Assembly (NCBI GenBank): GCA_019637795.1
Contig: JAHBUY010000006.1
Span: forward strand, 302,330-366,329
DNA: 64,000 nt
DNA from: a bacterium
Lineage (GTDB): Bacteria > Desulfobacterota > Binatia > HRBIN30 > CADEER01
Direction: 5' to 3'
Shown here one piece after another: positions 1 through 8,402 of the stretch (within the stretch, counting starts at the first letter, position 1; each line of letters opens with the position of its first letter). Under the pieces are notes generated by a model. The model was not told the origin of the DNA. It worked only from the letters and a program-made list of their open reading frames with translations, and searched no databases. The position numbers and the translations under genes were made by a program.

Positions 1-635
1 CCCTGTGGTCCCAGTTCCCGCTCGCCGAGGACGCGCTGCGCGCGCTCGGCATCGTCGTCTGGCCGATGGTCGAGCTCGAAGCCGACGATGCGCTGGCCAC
101 CGCGGCGGCCCGTTTCGCCGCCGCCAGCGAACGCGTCGTTCTCCTGTCGCCCGACAAGGACCTCGCCCAGTGCGTCCGCGGCCGGCACGTCGTCACCCAC
201 GACCGCATCCGCGGCACCACCTACGACGAGGACGCCGTGCGGGCGAAGTTCGGCGTCGGCCCGCGCTCGATCCCCGACCTGCTCGCCCTCACCGGCGACA
301 GCGCCGACGGCTTCCCCGGCATCCCGGGCTGGGGACGAAAGTCGGCGGCCGCCGTCCTCGCCGCCTACCAGACGATCGACGCGATCCCCGACGATCCCAC
401 CCGCTGGACCGTCAACGTGCGCGGCCGCGAACGCCTCGCCGCCACCCTGAGCGCGCGCCGCCACGAGGCGCTGCTCTACAAGACCCTGGCCACCCTGCGC
501 ACCGACGCGCCACTCGCCGAGTCGCTCGACGACCTGCGCTGGCGCGGCATTCCCCGTCGCGCCTTCCGCGATCTCTGCGACCGCCTCGGCCTCGGCGCAT
601 TCGCGACCAGCGACGTGCGTTGGATTGACGACTGA
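1..635 (+). CDS. 5'-3' exonuclease (PolI N-domain/FEN-like), 5'-truncated by window edge
   Basis: This is the C-terminal ~210 residues of a stand-alone 5'-3' exonuclease of the DNA polymerase I N-domain family. Such enzymes remove 5' flaps and RNA primers using divalent metals. The reading frame is open from base 3, so the N-terminus lies outside the window. Visible landmarks are the acidic stretch ELEADDALA, the metal-site segment SPDKDLAQ, and the helix-3-turn-helix DNA-binding signature GDSADGFPGIPGWG followed by KSAAAVL. The protein stops about 110 residues after that motif with no polymerase domain. It therefore resembles ExoIX/Xni-type proteins or a split exonuclease rather than full PolA. 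No partner gene is visible. The family call is secure; the exact paralogue is not. Confidence 0.88.
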   Translation, partial: LWSQFPLAEDALRALGIVVWPMVELEADDALATAAARFAAASERVVLLSPDKDLAQCVRGRHVVTHDRIRGTTYDEDAVRAKFGVGPRSIPDLLALTGDSADGFPGIPGWGRKSAAAVLAAYQTIDAIPDDPTRWTVNVRGRERLAATLSARRHEALLYKTLATLRTDAPLAESLDDLRWRGIPRRAFRDLCDRLGLGAFATSDVRWIDD

Positions 636-968
636 CGTTTGGCGGTCGCTTTCGCATCCGCCGCCGCCCCGGCAACGGCGGCCGGGCAGCACCCCCTGCA
701 CTTCCGACATGGCCTGACACCCCGCAACGCAGCTCACATAATGAGCGTCGCAAGCTTGCCGCTATCTGAGCGAAATCACGTGGAATTGGCCCTCGGATCG
801 CGATGAGCATGCTGGCAGTGCTGCAAGTCCGATGATGTGAATTGCAAGACTGCCGCAGGCCCACGAGTCATTAGCTCTGGGCACACGTTCCATGAAGGTT
901 TACAGTCGGACTCGGGCACACGGCTTGCTCTCTGCTGTGGCTACCAAACAGAGGAGGCCCTTCGGGGC
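636..968. other. Intergenic region, relatively AT-richer
   Basis: No convincing gene is seen in this 333-base gap. After the exonuclease stop there is a GC-rich stretch able to fold (two CCGCCG/CGGCGG-type arms near 661-685). From about 700 to 960 the composition is clearly less GC-rich than the surrounding genes. A promoter-like pair lies at 714-742 and a GAGGAGG Shine-Dalgarno at 951-957, both pointing to the gene at 969. Confidence 0.5.
714..742 (+). promoter_or_regulatory. Candidate sigma-70-type promoter
   Basis: CTGACA (714-719) and CATAAT (737-742) are separated by exactly 17 bases. Each matches 5 of 6 consensus positions. Transcription would start near 749 and leave a leader of about 220 bases before the gene at 969. 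This is pattern matching only. Confidence 0.45.
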
Positions 969-1385
969 ATGATCATGTCCAGCGACAACCGGATCACCAG
1001 AGACGATGGGTTCGGGCGAGAGGTGGGCGACTCCGACCTGGATCTGCTGCGGATCACGTCGCTCGGAGGAGGCGAGACACGGACGACGCAATACACGGGC
1101 ACCAAGGCACTGATGCTGGCCATTCTCGAGGACGGCATCCGCAGTTATCTCAGCCCGGTCGGACGTGTCCGCAGTGAGGCCGAGTACTGGGTACGCAGCG
1201 CTCGCAATCGTTCGCCCTTCAGCTTCCACGTTGTCTGCGAGACGCTCGGGCTCGAGCCGGGCGCGGTGCGCCTGGCGCTCGAGCGCCTGCGCGCCAAGAA
1301 TGTCTCGCCGCGACGCGCGATCGGCCGCAGCCGGCCGAACGTGCGCCGCACCGGGCGGCTCGTCACCCGGCGCAGCATCGGCTGA
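969..1385 (+). CDS. Conserved-looking small protein of unknown function
   Basis: This is a 138-residue soluble protein that I do not recognise. I chose the ATG at 969 because GAGGAGG lies 11 bases upstream; an open frame runs back to 837 without a ribosome site. The first half is acidic and polar. The middle (TKALMLAILEDGIRSYLSP) is a predicted helix. It is followed by VRSEAEYWVRSARNRSPFSF and a helix-turn-helix-like segment around CETLGLEPGAVRLALERLR, which looks like a small DNA-binding fold. The C-terminus is very basic (many Arg), compatible with nucleic-acid contact. A role in regulation is inference. The gene stands alone, with a candidate promoter about 230 bases upstream. Confidence 0.7.
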   Translation: MIMSSDNRITRDDGFGREVGDSDLDLLRITSLGGGETRTTQYTGTKALMLAILEDGIRSYLSPVGRVRSEAEYWVRSARNRSPFSFHVVCETLGLEPGAVRLALERLRAKNVSPRRAIGRSRPNVRRTGRLVTRRSIG

Positions 1386-1527
1386 CGGCACGGGGTCGCG
1401 CGGGCACCTGGTCCGCGCGACCCCGTTGCACGCACCGGGGGTACGGCGCTTTGCGGGCAGGCGGGCGTCGCGGCAACATACGGATCGCGTGCGGCATCCT
1501 TTCGTCGAGCGACGGCTCCTTCCCACG

Positions 1528-3504
1528 ATGCGACGCGTCCGTATCGCCACGACTCTCGCCCTCGTGCTGGCGTTCTGCGCGCCGGCGCCGAGCGGCGGGC
1601 TGATCGCGTTCCAGGCGCGGCGCGAGATCGATCTCGGCGGCGAGGCGACCGCGGCGGTCTTCACGGCCGGGACCGACCGGCGGGCGCTGGTGGCGACGGC
1701 GGACGGTCTGAGCGTCCTGCGCTACGACGGCGGCGCGGTCGGCCGCGGCGAGCGCAGCAGCGACGGCCGCGGCGCCCGCATCCTGGTCGCCGGCCCCGAT
1801 CTGGTCGCGTTCGCGACGCGCGACGCGCACCGGATTTCGATCTCCCGGCTGGGGCCGCGCGGCCTGCCCGAGCGTCCGCAGGACATCGAGCTGCCGGCTC
1901 CGCCGCGCGCCGCCCGTTGGTTCCCGCTGGATCAGCGCCCGGGGCTCGCCGTGCTGCACGACGACGGCCTGAGCGTGCTCACCCGCGACGGCGCCAATTG
2001 GCAGCGCCGCGACCTGGCGGCACCGCGTTTCGCCGCCGACGTGGCGGCCGCCGACGTCGACGCCGACGGTCGCGCCGACCTCATCCTGGCCGACCAGACC
2101 GGCAGCGCTCTCGTCGTGCTGCACGGCGGCGGGGACGGCACGTTCGAGTCGGCGGGGACCCTCCCCAGCGCCCGCGGTGCCCGGCGCCTCATCGCCGCCG
2201 ACCTCGATGGCGACCAGCGGACGGATCTGCTGGTGATCGGTGACGATGGCCTCTTCTGGCATCGGCTCGGCGCTGACGGCCGCCTGTCGCCGCCGCAGTT
2301 GCTCTGGAAGTCGCCCCACCTCGCCGACGCCAGCGTCGCCGACCTGTCCGGCGACGGCCGACCGGATGTCGTCGTCGCCGACCGCAGCGCCGGCACCGCG
2401 GTGGTGCTGCTGGGCAGCGGCGATGGACACGTGCGCGACAGCGGCGCCTACCTGGTCGGCGCGGGTCCGGAAACCATCCTCGCCGGCGACGTCGACGGCG
2501 ACGGCCACGCCGACCTGCTGGCCTTCGGCCGCCTCGGGAGCGGCGGCACCTGGCTGCGCGGCCGCGGCGACGGCAGCTTCGATGGCATCCCCTGCACGCT
2601 GGCGTCGTTCGGCGCGCTGAGCGCCCTGGTGAGCGAGGACTTCGACGGCGACGAGCATCCCGACCTGGCGGCGGTGAGCGAGGACAGCGGCCTGCTCGGC
2701 ATCTTCATCGGCCTCGGCGACGGCCGCTTCCGCGCCCTGCCGCCGATCAGCGTCGGCCGCCGGCCGCGCGGCCTGGCGGTCGGCGACTTCAACCAGGACG
2801 ACAAGCCCGACCTGGCGGTGGCGGTGTTCGGCGGCGACGCGGTGGCGGTGCTGCTCGGCGACGGCGCGGGCCATTTCTCCGCCCCGCGCCAGATCGCCGT
2901 CGGCGGCGGCCCGCTGGCGATCAGCGTCGGCAGCTTCGCCAGCCCGATCAGCACCGACCTCGCGGTCGTCAACTCGCTCAGCGACAGCGTCTCGATTCTC
3001 TACGGCGACGGTCATGGCCAGTTCTCCAAGGTGGTCAACCAGCCGGTGCCGGCCCGTCCCAGCTTCCTGATCGTCGGCGACACCAATCAGGACGGCAACC
3101 AGGATCTGGTGGTCGGCAGCAACTACAGCGAGACCGTCGCGATCCTGCTCGGCAACGGCGCCGGCCTGGAGGCGCCGACCACCAGCAAACTGGACGGCAC
3201 CGCCAAGCCGTCGCTGGCCGAGGACTTCGACGGCGACGGCCACATGGACCTGGTCAACCCGGACGAGCTCGGCGGCGCGATCGAGATTCTACCCGGGGAA
3301 CACCCGCGCGAGTTCGGCAAGCCGATCCGCCTGGCGGTCGGGCGCGCGCCGCAGGCGCTCGCCACCGGCGACTTCGACCGCGACGGCAGGATCGACATCG
3401 CGGTCGCCGACCGCATCGGGCAGACTATCGCCATCCTCTTCAATCGCAGCCCGAAATCGCCGCCCCCGGTCGCCGGGGGTCTGCGGCGGGCGGCAGCCGA
3501 TTGA
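1528..3504 (+). CDS. Secreted FG-GAP/VCBS repeat beta-propeller protein
   Basis: This is a 658-residue protein built from a long series of FG-GAP (integrin alpha-like) repeats. The hallmark is a calcium-binding DxDxDGxxDL motif, here as DVDADGRADLI, DLDGDQRTDLL, DVDGDGHADLL, DFDGDEHPDLA, DFNQDDKPDLA, DFDGDGHMDLV and DFDRDGRIDIA, spaced roughly every 45-65 residues. The start at 1528 gives a basic N-terminus (MRRVR) and a hydrophobic core ending near residue 25, a plausible signal peptide; the frame is open further upstream but has no signal there. No enzyme domain is visible. The family is generally extracellular and adhesive or structural. The next gene begins at or just after its stop. Confidence 0.88.
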   Translation: MRRVRIATTLALVLAFCAPAPSGGLIAFQARREIDLGGEATAAVFTAGTDRRALVATADGLSVLRYDGGAVGRGERSSDGRGARILVAGPDLVAFATRDAHRISISRLGPRGLPERPQDIELPAPPRAARWFPLDQRPGLAVLHDDGLSVLTRDGANWQRRDLAAPRFAADVAAADVDADGRADLILADQTGSALVVLHGGGDGTFESAGTLPSARGARRLIAADLDGDQRTDLLVIGDDGLFWHRLGADGRLSPPQLLWKSPHLADASVADLSGDGRPDVVVADRSAGTAVVLLGSGDGHVRDSGAYLVGAGPETILAGDVDGDGHADLLAFGRLGSGGTWLRGRGDGSFDGIPCTLASFGALSALVSEDFDGDEHPDLAAVSEDSGLLGIFIGLGDGRFRALPPISVGRRPRGLAVGDFNQDDKPDLAVAVFGGDAVAVLLGDGAGHFSAPRQIAVGGGPLAISVGSFASPISTDLAVVNSLSDSVSILYGDGHGQFSKVVNQPVPARPSFLIVGDTNQDGNQDLVVGSNYSETVAILLGNGAGLEAPTTSKLDGTAKPSLAEDFDGDGHMDLVNPDELGGAIEILPGEHPREFGKPIRLAVGRAPQALATGDFDRDGRIDIAVADRIGQTIAILFNRSPKSPPPVAGGLRRAAAD

Positions 3505-3536
3505 CAGCGCCGCCGGCAGGCGGCAGGACGTGCCCC

Positions 3537-4019
3537 ATGTCGCTGGATGCCGCGCAGGAGGTGGCGGTCGAGATCGCCGCCTCGCAAGCCGAGTGCTTCG
3601 CCGCCATTCTCGACTTCGAGCGCTACCCGGAGTGGTCGTCGGCCGTCACCCAGGCCCGCATCCTCGAGCGCGATCGCGCCGGCGTCGGCCGCATCGTCGA
3701 GTTCCACATCGACGCCAAGATCAAGACCCTGCGCTACGTGCTGGAGTATCAGCACAAGAAGCCGACGCAGCTCACCTGGCACTCGATCGACGGCGACATC
3801 GAGTCCATCGAGGGCATCTACCGCTTCAAGAAGCTGGCCCCGACCCGCACCGAAGCCTCCTGCCGACAGGAGATCCGGCTCGGATTCTGGCTGCCCGGAC
3901 CGCTCCGCCGGCTGGCGGAACGCACCGCGCTCGCCCAGTCGGTCAACGAGTTCAAAGCCCACGTCGAGCGGGCCGCCGATCCGGCACCGCGCTCCCGCTC
4001 CGGTCGCCGCGCGAGCTGA
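3537..4019 (+). CDS. SRPBCC/START-superfamily protein (polyketide cyclase/COQ10-like)
   Basis: This is a 160-residue small-molecule-binding fold. The N-terminal pattern VAVEIAASQAECFAAILDFERYPEWSS is characteristic: a first strand, then a helix ending in the conserved YPEW. It continues with VGRIVEFHIDAKIKTLRYVLEY and a C-terminal helix (LAQSVNEFKAHVERA). Members bind hydrophobic ligands such as quinones or polyketides; the ligand here is unknown. The ATG at 3537 is chosen. A TTG at 3501, overlapping the upstream stop, would add 12 residues. The C-terminus ends in an Arg/Ser tail. It is possibly co-transcribed with the FG-GAP gene. Confidence 0.8.
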   Translation: MSLDAAQEVAVEIAASQAECFAAILDFERYPEWSSAVTQARILERDRAGVGRIVEFHIDAKIKTLRYVLEYQHKKPTQLTWHSIDGDIESIEGIYRFKKLAPTRTEASCRQEIRLGFWLPGPLRRLAERTALAQSVNEFKAHVERAADPAPRSRSGRRAS

Positions 4020-4064
4020 ACCCGGCGAGCCGCTGCCCGCCGCGCCCGCGCGGCGGGCGGCTGG

Positions 4065-4601
4065 TCAGCGGCGGGACTTCTTCTTCGGCCGCGCCGCCGC
4101 CCGTCGCGGCGCCGCCTTGGCCTTCTTCGCCGCCGTCGGCTTCTTCGTGGAGGGGGCTTTCTTGGCCGCGGCCGATTTCCTGGCCGCCGCCGGCTTGGCC
4201 TTCCCCTTCACCGCCGCCTTCGTGGCCTTGGCCGCCGGCGCCTTCGCCGCCGGCTTCTTCCCGGCGGCCGGGGCCGCCGCCCTGGACTTGCCGGGTGCGG
4301 TGGGCTTCTGCAGCCCCATCGCCGCCGCGGCGCGCGCCGGAACCCGGCGCAGGAGCTGGTATTTCACCTTGCTCGCCAGTTGCCCGTAGAGCATGTTCAG
4401 CCGGTCGCGATCGAAGCGCATCAGCGCTTCTTCGAGGCGGTTGCGGTGGTCCTCGAGGTAGGTCAGCAGGTACTCCTTCGAGGTGACGATCACCTTGTCG
4501 GGTACCTTTCTCCGGCTCTCGATGATCCGGACGATCTCGTGGAGAATGCTGCTGTCTACCGGCTGCGTCACGCCAGGGTCTCCGCCACCAGGGGTCACCA
4601 T
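4065..4601 (-). CDS. Unknown protein with histone H1-like Lys/Ala/Pro-rich tail
   Basis: This is a 178-residue protein in two parts. Residues ~1-90 are a compact, mixed-charge helical region (SSILHEIVRIIESRRKVPDK, then a segment rich in LEDHRNRLEEAL). Residues ~100-178 are a low-complexity tail of Lys, Ala and Pro with repeated AAKK/KPAA steps, ending KKKSRR. Such tails occur in bacterial histone H1-like and nucleoid-binding proteins and imply DNA or RNA binding; that is inference. I do not recognise the N-terminal domain. The ATG at 4601 lacks a clear ribosome site; GTG immediately follows. It runs convergent to the SRPBCC gene. Confidence 0.72.
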   Translation of the reverse strand: MVTPGGGDPGVTQPVDSSILHEIVRIIESRRKVPDKVIVTSKEYLLTYLEDHRNRLEEALMRFDRDRLNMLYGQLASKVKYQLLRRVPARAAAAMGLQKPTAPGKSRAAAPAAGKKPAAKAPAAKATKAAVKGKAKPAAARKSAAAKKAPSTKKPTAAKKAKAAPRRAAARPKKKSRR

Positions 4602-4674
4602 GATCGCACGGGCGGCCCGGCTCTTAGCACGGATTTTGGCATTGGCAAAGTCGCGCCGGCAGACGCCGACGCGG

Positions 4675-4863
4675 TCAGCGATCGGGAATCGCCGTGGCGG
4701 TCGGCAGCGGGCTGGCCACCTGCCGCAGTGCGGCCGGGGTCGGCGTCCGCGGGATGGTCGCCGTCACGCTCGAGTTCGACCCACACCCCGCGCTCGCCAG
4801 GACGGCCAGGATGCCGGCCATCGCGCAGACCACGGGCGAATGAAAAAGTACTGTGTTGTTCAT
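4675..4863 (-). CDS. Small predicted lipoprotein/secreted peptide
   Basis: This is a 62-residue product beginning MNNTVLFHSPVVCAMAGIL. The hydrophobic stretch ends at ASAGC, a weak lipobox with Cys near residue 27, and the rest is a short Pro/Thr/Ala-rich tail ending AIPDR. An ATG 15 bases upstream is also possible. No function is recognisable. It may be a free-standing lipoprotein or a decayed reading frame. It lies 63 bases after the chemosensory operon in the same direction. Confidence 0.45.
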   Translation of the reverse strand: MNNTVLFHSPVVCAMAGILAVLASAGCGSNSSVTATIPRTPTPAALRQVASPLPTATAIPDR

Positions 4864-4926
4864 GCGCTGACCCCCCAAAACGCAAGTGCTGGTCGGAGGT
4901 CCGGCTAGCCGGCCGCGCGGCAGGAG

Positions 4927-6117
4927 TCAAACCGCGGTCTCGACCGCGGTCTCGACCACCGCGGTCTCGGCATTCGCCGCCAGCCAGGGCCGCAGCGCCG
5001 CCAGCAGCTCGCCGGCGACGAAGGGCTTGTCGATGTACCCGCCGACGCCGAGCGGTGACAGCCGGCGGCGGGCATCCTCGTCCAGGCGCGAGCTGCAGAC
5101 CACCACGGGTTGATGGCGGAGACGGGCGCTGGCGCGCAGATGCTCGACCAGGCCGAAACCGTCGAGGTGTGGCATCTCGAGATCGCTGAGCACCACCGCG
5201 TACTGCCCGCGCTCCAACTTGACCAGCGCCTCGCGGCCGTCACGGGCGACGTCGAAGGTGACCCCGGCCTGACGCAGGGCCGCGGCCGCGGCCTCGCGTG
5301 CCACCAGCGAGTCGTCGACCACCAGCACGCGGCGGCCGCTCTCCGCCGCCTGCGCCGGCGACAGGCGGGCCGAGAACGCCGCCAGCAATCGCTCGGCATC
5401 GAGCACCGGCAGCGGGCGGCCGCGGGGATCGACGGCGGCGCCTGCCAGCCAGGGGTGGAGGGCCAACAGGCGGCTCGGGGGCTCGACCAGCAGTGACACC
5501 GGCGGGCGCACGCGATCGACCACCAGGGCGCCGCCGGCGCGCAGCACCAGGGCCACGGCGCGCGGCGGTGGCGCCGGGGCGGACACCAGATCGGCGAGGC
5601 GCAGGGCGGCGAGCTGCCGCTCGCCGACCACGATCGGCAGACTCGGCTCCGGGGTGTTGATCGAGACCGCCCGCTCGACGGCGCGCAGCGGCAGGGCCAG
5701 CCACAGGTCGCCGACCGACACCGGCACGAGCGCCGCCGGCAGCGTCTGGACGGCGTCCGCCTCGCCGGCGAGCAGCCCCTGCAGCAGCGACGCCAACGCC
5801 GGCGGCGGCAGCGACGCGGCGGCGAAGACGGCGTCGAGCACGCCCTGCTCGGGCGCGCTGGCGGCGTCCGGATCGGCGAAGAAGCGCTCCAGGATCCGCG
5901 CCGCCGCGGCCAGCTCGGCGCGGCCGACCAGCCCTGCCCCGCCCTTGATGGTGTGGAAGATGCGCGATAGCTCGCGGAACGCGTCCGGGCGCGTCGCGGC
6001 GACGGAGGCGCGCGGCCAGGCGGCGAGCGCCGCATGCAACTGCTCGTCGAGCTCGGCCGCGAACACGGCCGCCAGGCCGTCGACCAGCGGGGCGTTGCCC
6101 GCGCCCGCCACGGTCAC
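4927..6117 (-). CDS. HPt-CheW-receiver hybrid, CheA-like without kinase domain
   Basis: This is a ~396-residue signalling protein. Order of domains: an HPt (CheA P1) domain at ~10-110 with phospho-acceptor His55 in FHTIKGGAGLVG; a CheW-like (CheA P5) domain at ~128-250; and a C-terminal receiver at ~263-380 with acidic pair Asp269/270, phospho-acceptor Asp313 in VVLSDLEMPHLDG, and Lys365 in YIDKPF. The CheA dimerisation (P3) and HATPase (P4) domains are absent, so it cannot autophosphorylate. The GTG start overlaps the receptor stop by 4 bases, so it is translationally coupled. The C-terminal TAV repeats come from three 12-bp DNA repeats. Inferred role: phosphotransfer or adaptor component needing a kinase from elsewhere. 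Confidence 0.85.
   Translation of the reverse strand: MTVAGAGNAPLVDGLAAVFAAELDEQLHAALAAWPRASVAATRPDAFRELSRIFHTIKGGAGLVGRAELAAAARILERFFADPDAASAPEQGVLDAVFAAASLPPPALASLLQGLLAGEADAVQTLPAALVPVSVGDLWLALPLRAVERAVSINTPEPSLPIVVGERQLAALRLADLVSAPAPPPRAVALVLRAGGALVVDRVRPPVSLLVEPPSRLLALHPWLAGAAVDPRGRPLPVLDAERLLAAFSARLSPAQAAESGRRVLVVDDSLVAREAAAAALRQAGVTFDVARDGREALVKLERGQYAVVLSDLEMPHLDGFGLVEHLRASARLRHQPVVVCSSRLDEDARRRLSPLGVGGYIDKPFVAGELLAALRPWLAANAETAVVETAVETAV
4931..4969. repeat. Three 12-bp tandem units with palindromic core
   Basis: ACCGCGGTCTCG occurs at 4931-4942, 4943-4954 and 4958-4969. With the preceding G, each later unit contains the perfect palindrome GACCGCGGTC. The repeats code for the extreme C-terminus (ETAV-type units) of the HPt-CheW-receiver protein and end just before its stop. 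Confidence 0.7.
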
Positions 6118-8402
6118 GCCTCCGCCGCCGCGGCCGCGCTGCCGGCCACCGCGGCCGCCTCGCTGGCGACCAGCTCGGCGGTCTGGCGCAGGCGGCGGGC
6201 GCTGTCGACCGCCGCCTGCACCGCGGCCTCGACCCCGCCGTCAGCGCTCGTGCGCAGCGCCGCGCCGAGCGCGCCGACCCCCTGCCGCGCCTGTTCGAGC
6301 AGGCCGACCAGCGCCTCGAGGTCGTGCGCGACGCCGGCCAGGGACGCCGCCGGCGCCGCCGCGTCGGTCGCGCTCGCGTCGAGCGCGGCGCGCGCCGTGG
6401 TGAGCGTGCCGTCGAGCTCCGTGCCCACCCGCTCGGCGCGCTCGACGGCCATGCGGGCGCTCTCCGCCAGGACATCGTCGGCGGCCGGCGCCGACTGGAG
6501 CGCGGCGTTGACCGCCAGCACGCTCAGCTCGTCGACCAGCGCCGCCGCCGCCGCCGCGCCGCTGCCGAGGGCCGCCAGGGCGCGGTGCCCAACCGCGCGC
6601 TGCGCGCCGGCGGCAGCGTCGGCGCGCGCCAGCTCGGCGGCCAACTCGCGCACGCTCGCCTGTTCGGCGCGCACGGCCCGCTCGACGTGCGCGTTGCCGG
6701 TGGCGACGTCGGCGGCGAGCGCCCGCGCCTGCTCGAGGCGCCGACCGGCGTGGCGCGTCGCCTCCTCGGCCGCGCCCAGGGCGTCGAGGTTGCGCTCGAC
6801 GTCGCGGCGGAGCCGCTCGGCGGCGGCGCGCAGCGCCTCGGCGGCGGGCGGTGGAACGAGGCGCGCCACCCGCCGCGCGTCGTCCAGGCGGTCGGCGAGA
6901 CGCGCCAGCGCGGTGCCGATCGGCGCCAGCGCGCCGGCCGCCGGCAGGCGCGGCGGCGGCTCGCCGGGCTGCCAGCCGTCGACCGCCTCGGCCAGCGCCC
7001 GGGCGTCGCGCTCGTGCTGCTGGCGGCTGGCGGCGCGCTCGCTGCGATGCTGTTCGACCAGTCCGTTCACCTGCAGCGCGATCGCCGCCGCCTCGCCGCC
7101 GCCCAGCACCGGCACCCGGGCGCGGGGATCGTTCAGCCGCAACCGCGCCAGGGATCCGGCGAGGTGGCGCAGCGGCAGCGAGCCCCACCAGACGAGCCCG
7201 GCGAGCGCGGCGATGACCAGCCCGGCGATCCCGGCCGCGGCGGCGAAGAGCGTGCGCCGCGCCGCGGCGGCGTCGCGCTGCGCGTCGTCGGCGGCCCGCG
7301 TCGCCACCACCCGCCAGCCGAGCTCGCCGAACCCGGGAGCGCCGACCGAGGCCAGCATGGGGCGGCCGTCGACCTCGTACGGCAGCGCGCCGCCTTCGTC
7401 GCCGCTCAGCAGCGCCGGCGCCAGCGGGCGCTCCGCGTCCGCGCCGCGGCGCGGCGTGCTGCGCGGCCCGCCGTCGGGTCCGACGAGGACGACGTCGCCG
7501 CTCGCGCCGAGGCCGAGCGCGTCCCAGGCGCCGCCGGCCGACAGGGCGCGATCGAGCGCGCCGGCGTCGACCGCGGCGATGACGCTGCCAATGGGCTCGC
7601 CGTCGACCATCACCGGGGCGGCGAGAAACGCCAGCGCCTGGCCGCGCGCCGCGGCGAAGGGAGCGAAATCGGCGCGCAGCAGGCTGCCGCGCGCGGCCCC
7701 GCGACTGCGGCGATACAGCGCCCCGAGGCGGGAATCGGAGAAGGCGCCGTCGAGCAGGCTGGTCTGGAACACCGGCGTCTTGGCGACGTCGTAGACCACG
7801 AGGCCGTCGCTGGCCCGCACCAGCATGAGGTCGGCGACGCCCTGTTCGGCGGCCGTGGCGGCCAGGCCCGGATGCCAGCGGGCGTGCGCATCGGCAAAGG
7901 CGCCGTCGGTCGCCAGGCCGGCGCCGGCGACGTACTGCGCCTGCAGCCACTGCGCCCGCCGCATCGCCGGCAGGCCGATCGCGTCGTCGAAGGGCGGCCG
8001 CCGTTCGCCCAGCGGCGCGTACCACTGCGCCAGGTGGGCGGCGAGGGCGGCCCGCTGCGGCGCCAGCGCGCCGGCGTCGATGCGCGGATCGCTCTCGCTC
8101 ACCCGGCTCGCCTGCGCCAGCTCCAGCAGGGCACGCGCCGTCGCCTCGTCCGCCGCCAGGCGCCGCACCCCGTCCTCGAGGCGCGCCCAGGTCGCCAGCG
8201 CGGCCGCCTGCGCCGCGGCGCGCACCGCGTCGAGGTGAAGCGCGGCGGCGCGCGCCGCCACCGCGTCGGCGCGCCGCGCGCCGATCTCGGCCAGGCCGAA
8301 CACCGCCAGCGCGACCACCGCCGCGGCGACCGCCAGCAGGCGCCGGGCGCTGGCGGCGGCGCGCTGCTGCGCGGCGACCTCGGAGGGCGACTCACTCGGC
8401 AC
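6114..8402 (-). CDS. Membrane chemoreceptor-like protein with degenerate signalling tip
   Basis: This 762-residue protein is built like a methyl-accepting chemotaxis receptor. It has a short cytoplasmic N-terminus, TM1 at ~21-43, a large periplasmic sensor region (~45-385, Cache-like by size and position), TM2 at ~390-412, a HAMP-like region (LPLRHLAGSLARLRLNDPRARVPV), and a long Ala-rich coiled coil. The hairpin tip is only weakly conserved: DELSVLAVNAALQSA aligns with the usual FQTNLLALNAAIEAA. The canonical tip Glu/Arg residues are missing, so ordinary CheA docking is doubtful. The GTG start overlaps the CheW stop by 11 bases. It presumably signals to the flanking CheW and HPt-CheW-receiver proteins. 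Confidence 0.82.
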   Translation of the reverse strand: MPSESPSEVAAQQRAAASARRLLAVAAAVVALAVFGLAEIGARRADAVAARAAALHLDAVRAAAQAAALATWARLEDGVRRLAADEATARALLELAQASRVSESDPRIDAGALAPQRAALAAHLAQWYAPLGERRPPFDDAIGLPAMRRAQWLQAQYVAGAGLATDGAFADAHARWHPGLAATAAEQGVADLMLVRASDGLVVYDVAKTPVFQTSLLDGAFSDSRLGALYRRSRGAARGSLLRADFAPFAAARGQALAFLAAPVMVDGEPIGSVIAAVDAGALDRALSAGGAWDALGLGASGDVVLVGPDGGPRSTPRRGADAERPLAPALLSGDEGGALPYEVDGRPMLASVGAPGFGELGWRVVATRAADDAQRDAAAARRTLFAAAAGIAGLVIAALAGLVWWGSLPLRHLAGSLARLRLNDPRARVPVLGGGEAAAIALQVNGLVEQHRSERAASRQQHERDARALAEAVDGWQPGEPPPRLPAAGALAPIGTALARLADRLDDARRVARLVPPPAAEALRAAAERLRRDVERNLDALGAAEEATRHAGRRLEQARALAADVATGNAHVERAVRAEQASVRELAAELARADAAAGAQRAVGHRALAALGSGAAAAAALVDELSVLAVNAALQSAPAADDVLAESARMAVERAERVGTELDGTLTTARAALDASATDAAAPAASLAGVAHDLEALVGLLEQARQGVGALGAALRTSADGGVEAAVQAAVDSARRLRQTAELVASEAAAVAGSAAAAAEA

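Noticed and set aside
835..860. Sigma-54 promoter (GG/GC pair near 812-826)
   Set aside because: The GG and GC doublets are 7 rather than 10 bases apart, which does not fit sigma-54 spacing.
1363..3243. Long minus-strand open frame opposite the FG-GAP gene
   Set aside because: Its composition is the GC-rich antisense shadow of the repeat-coding strand (Ala/Val/Gly/Arg/Asp bias, no domain); the plus strand has clear calcium motifs.
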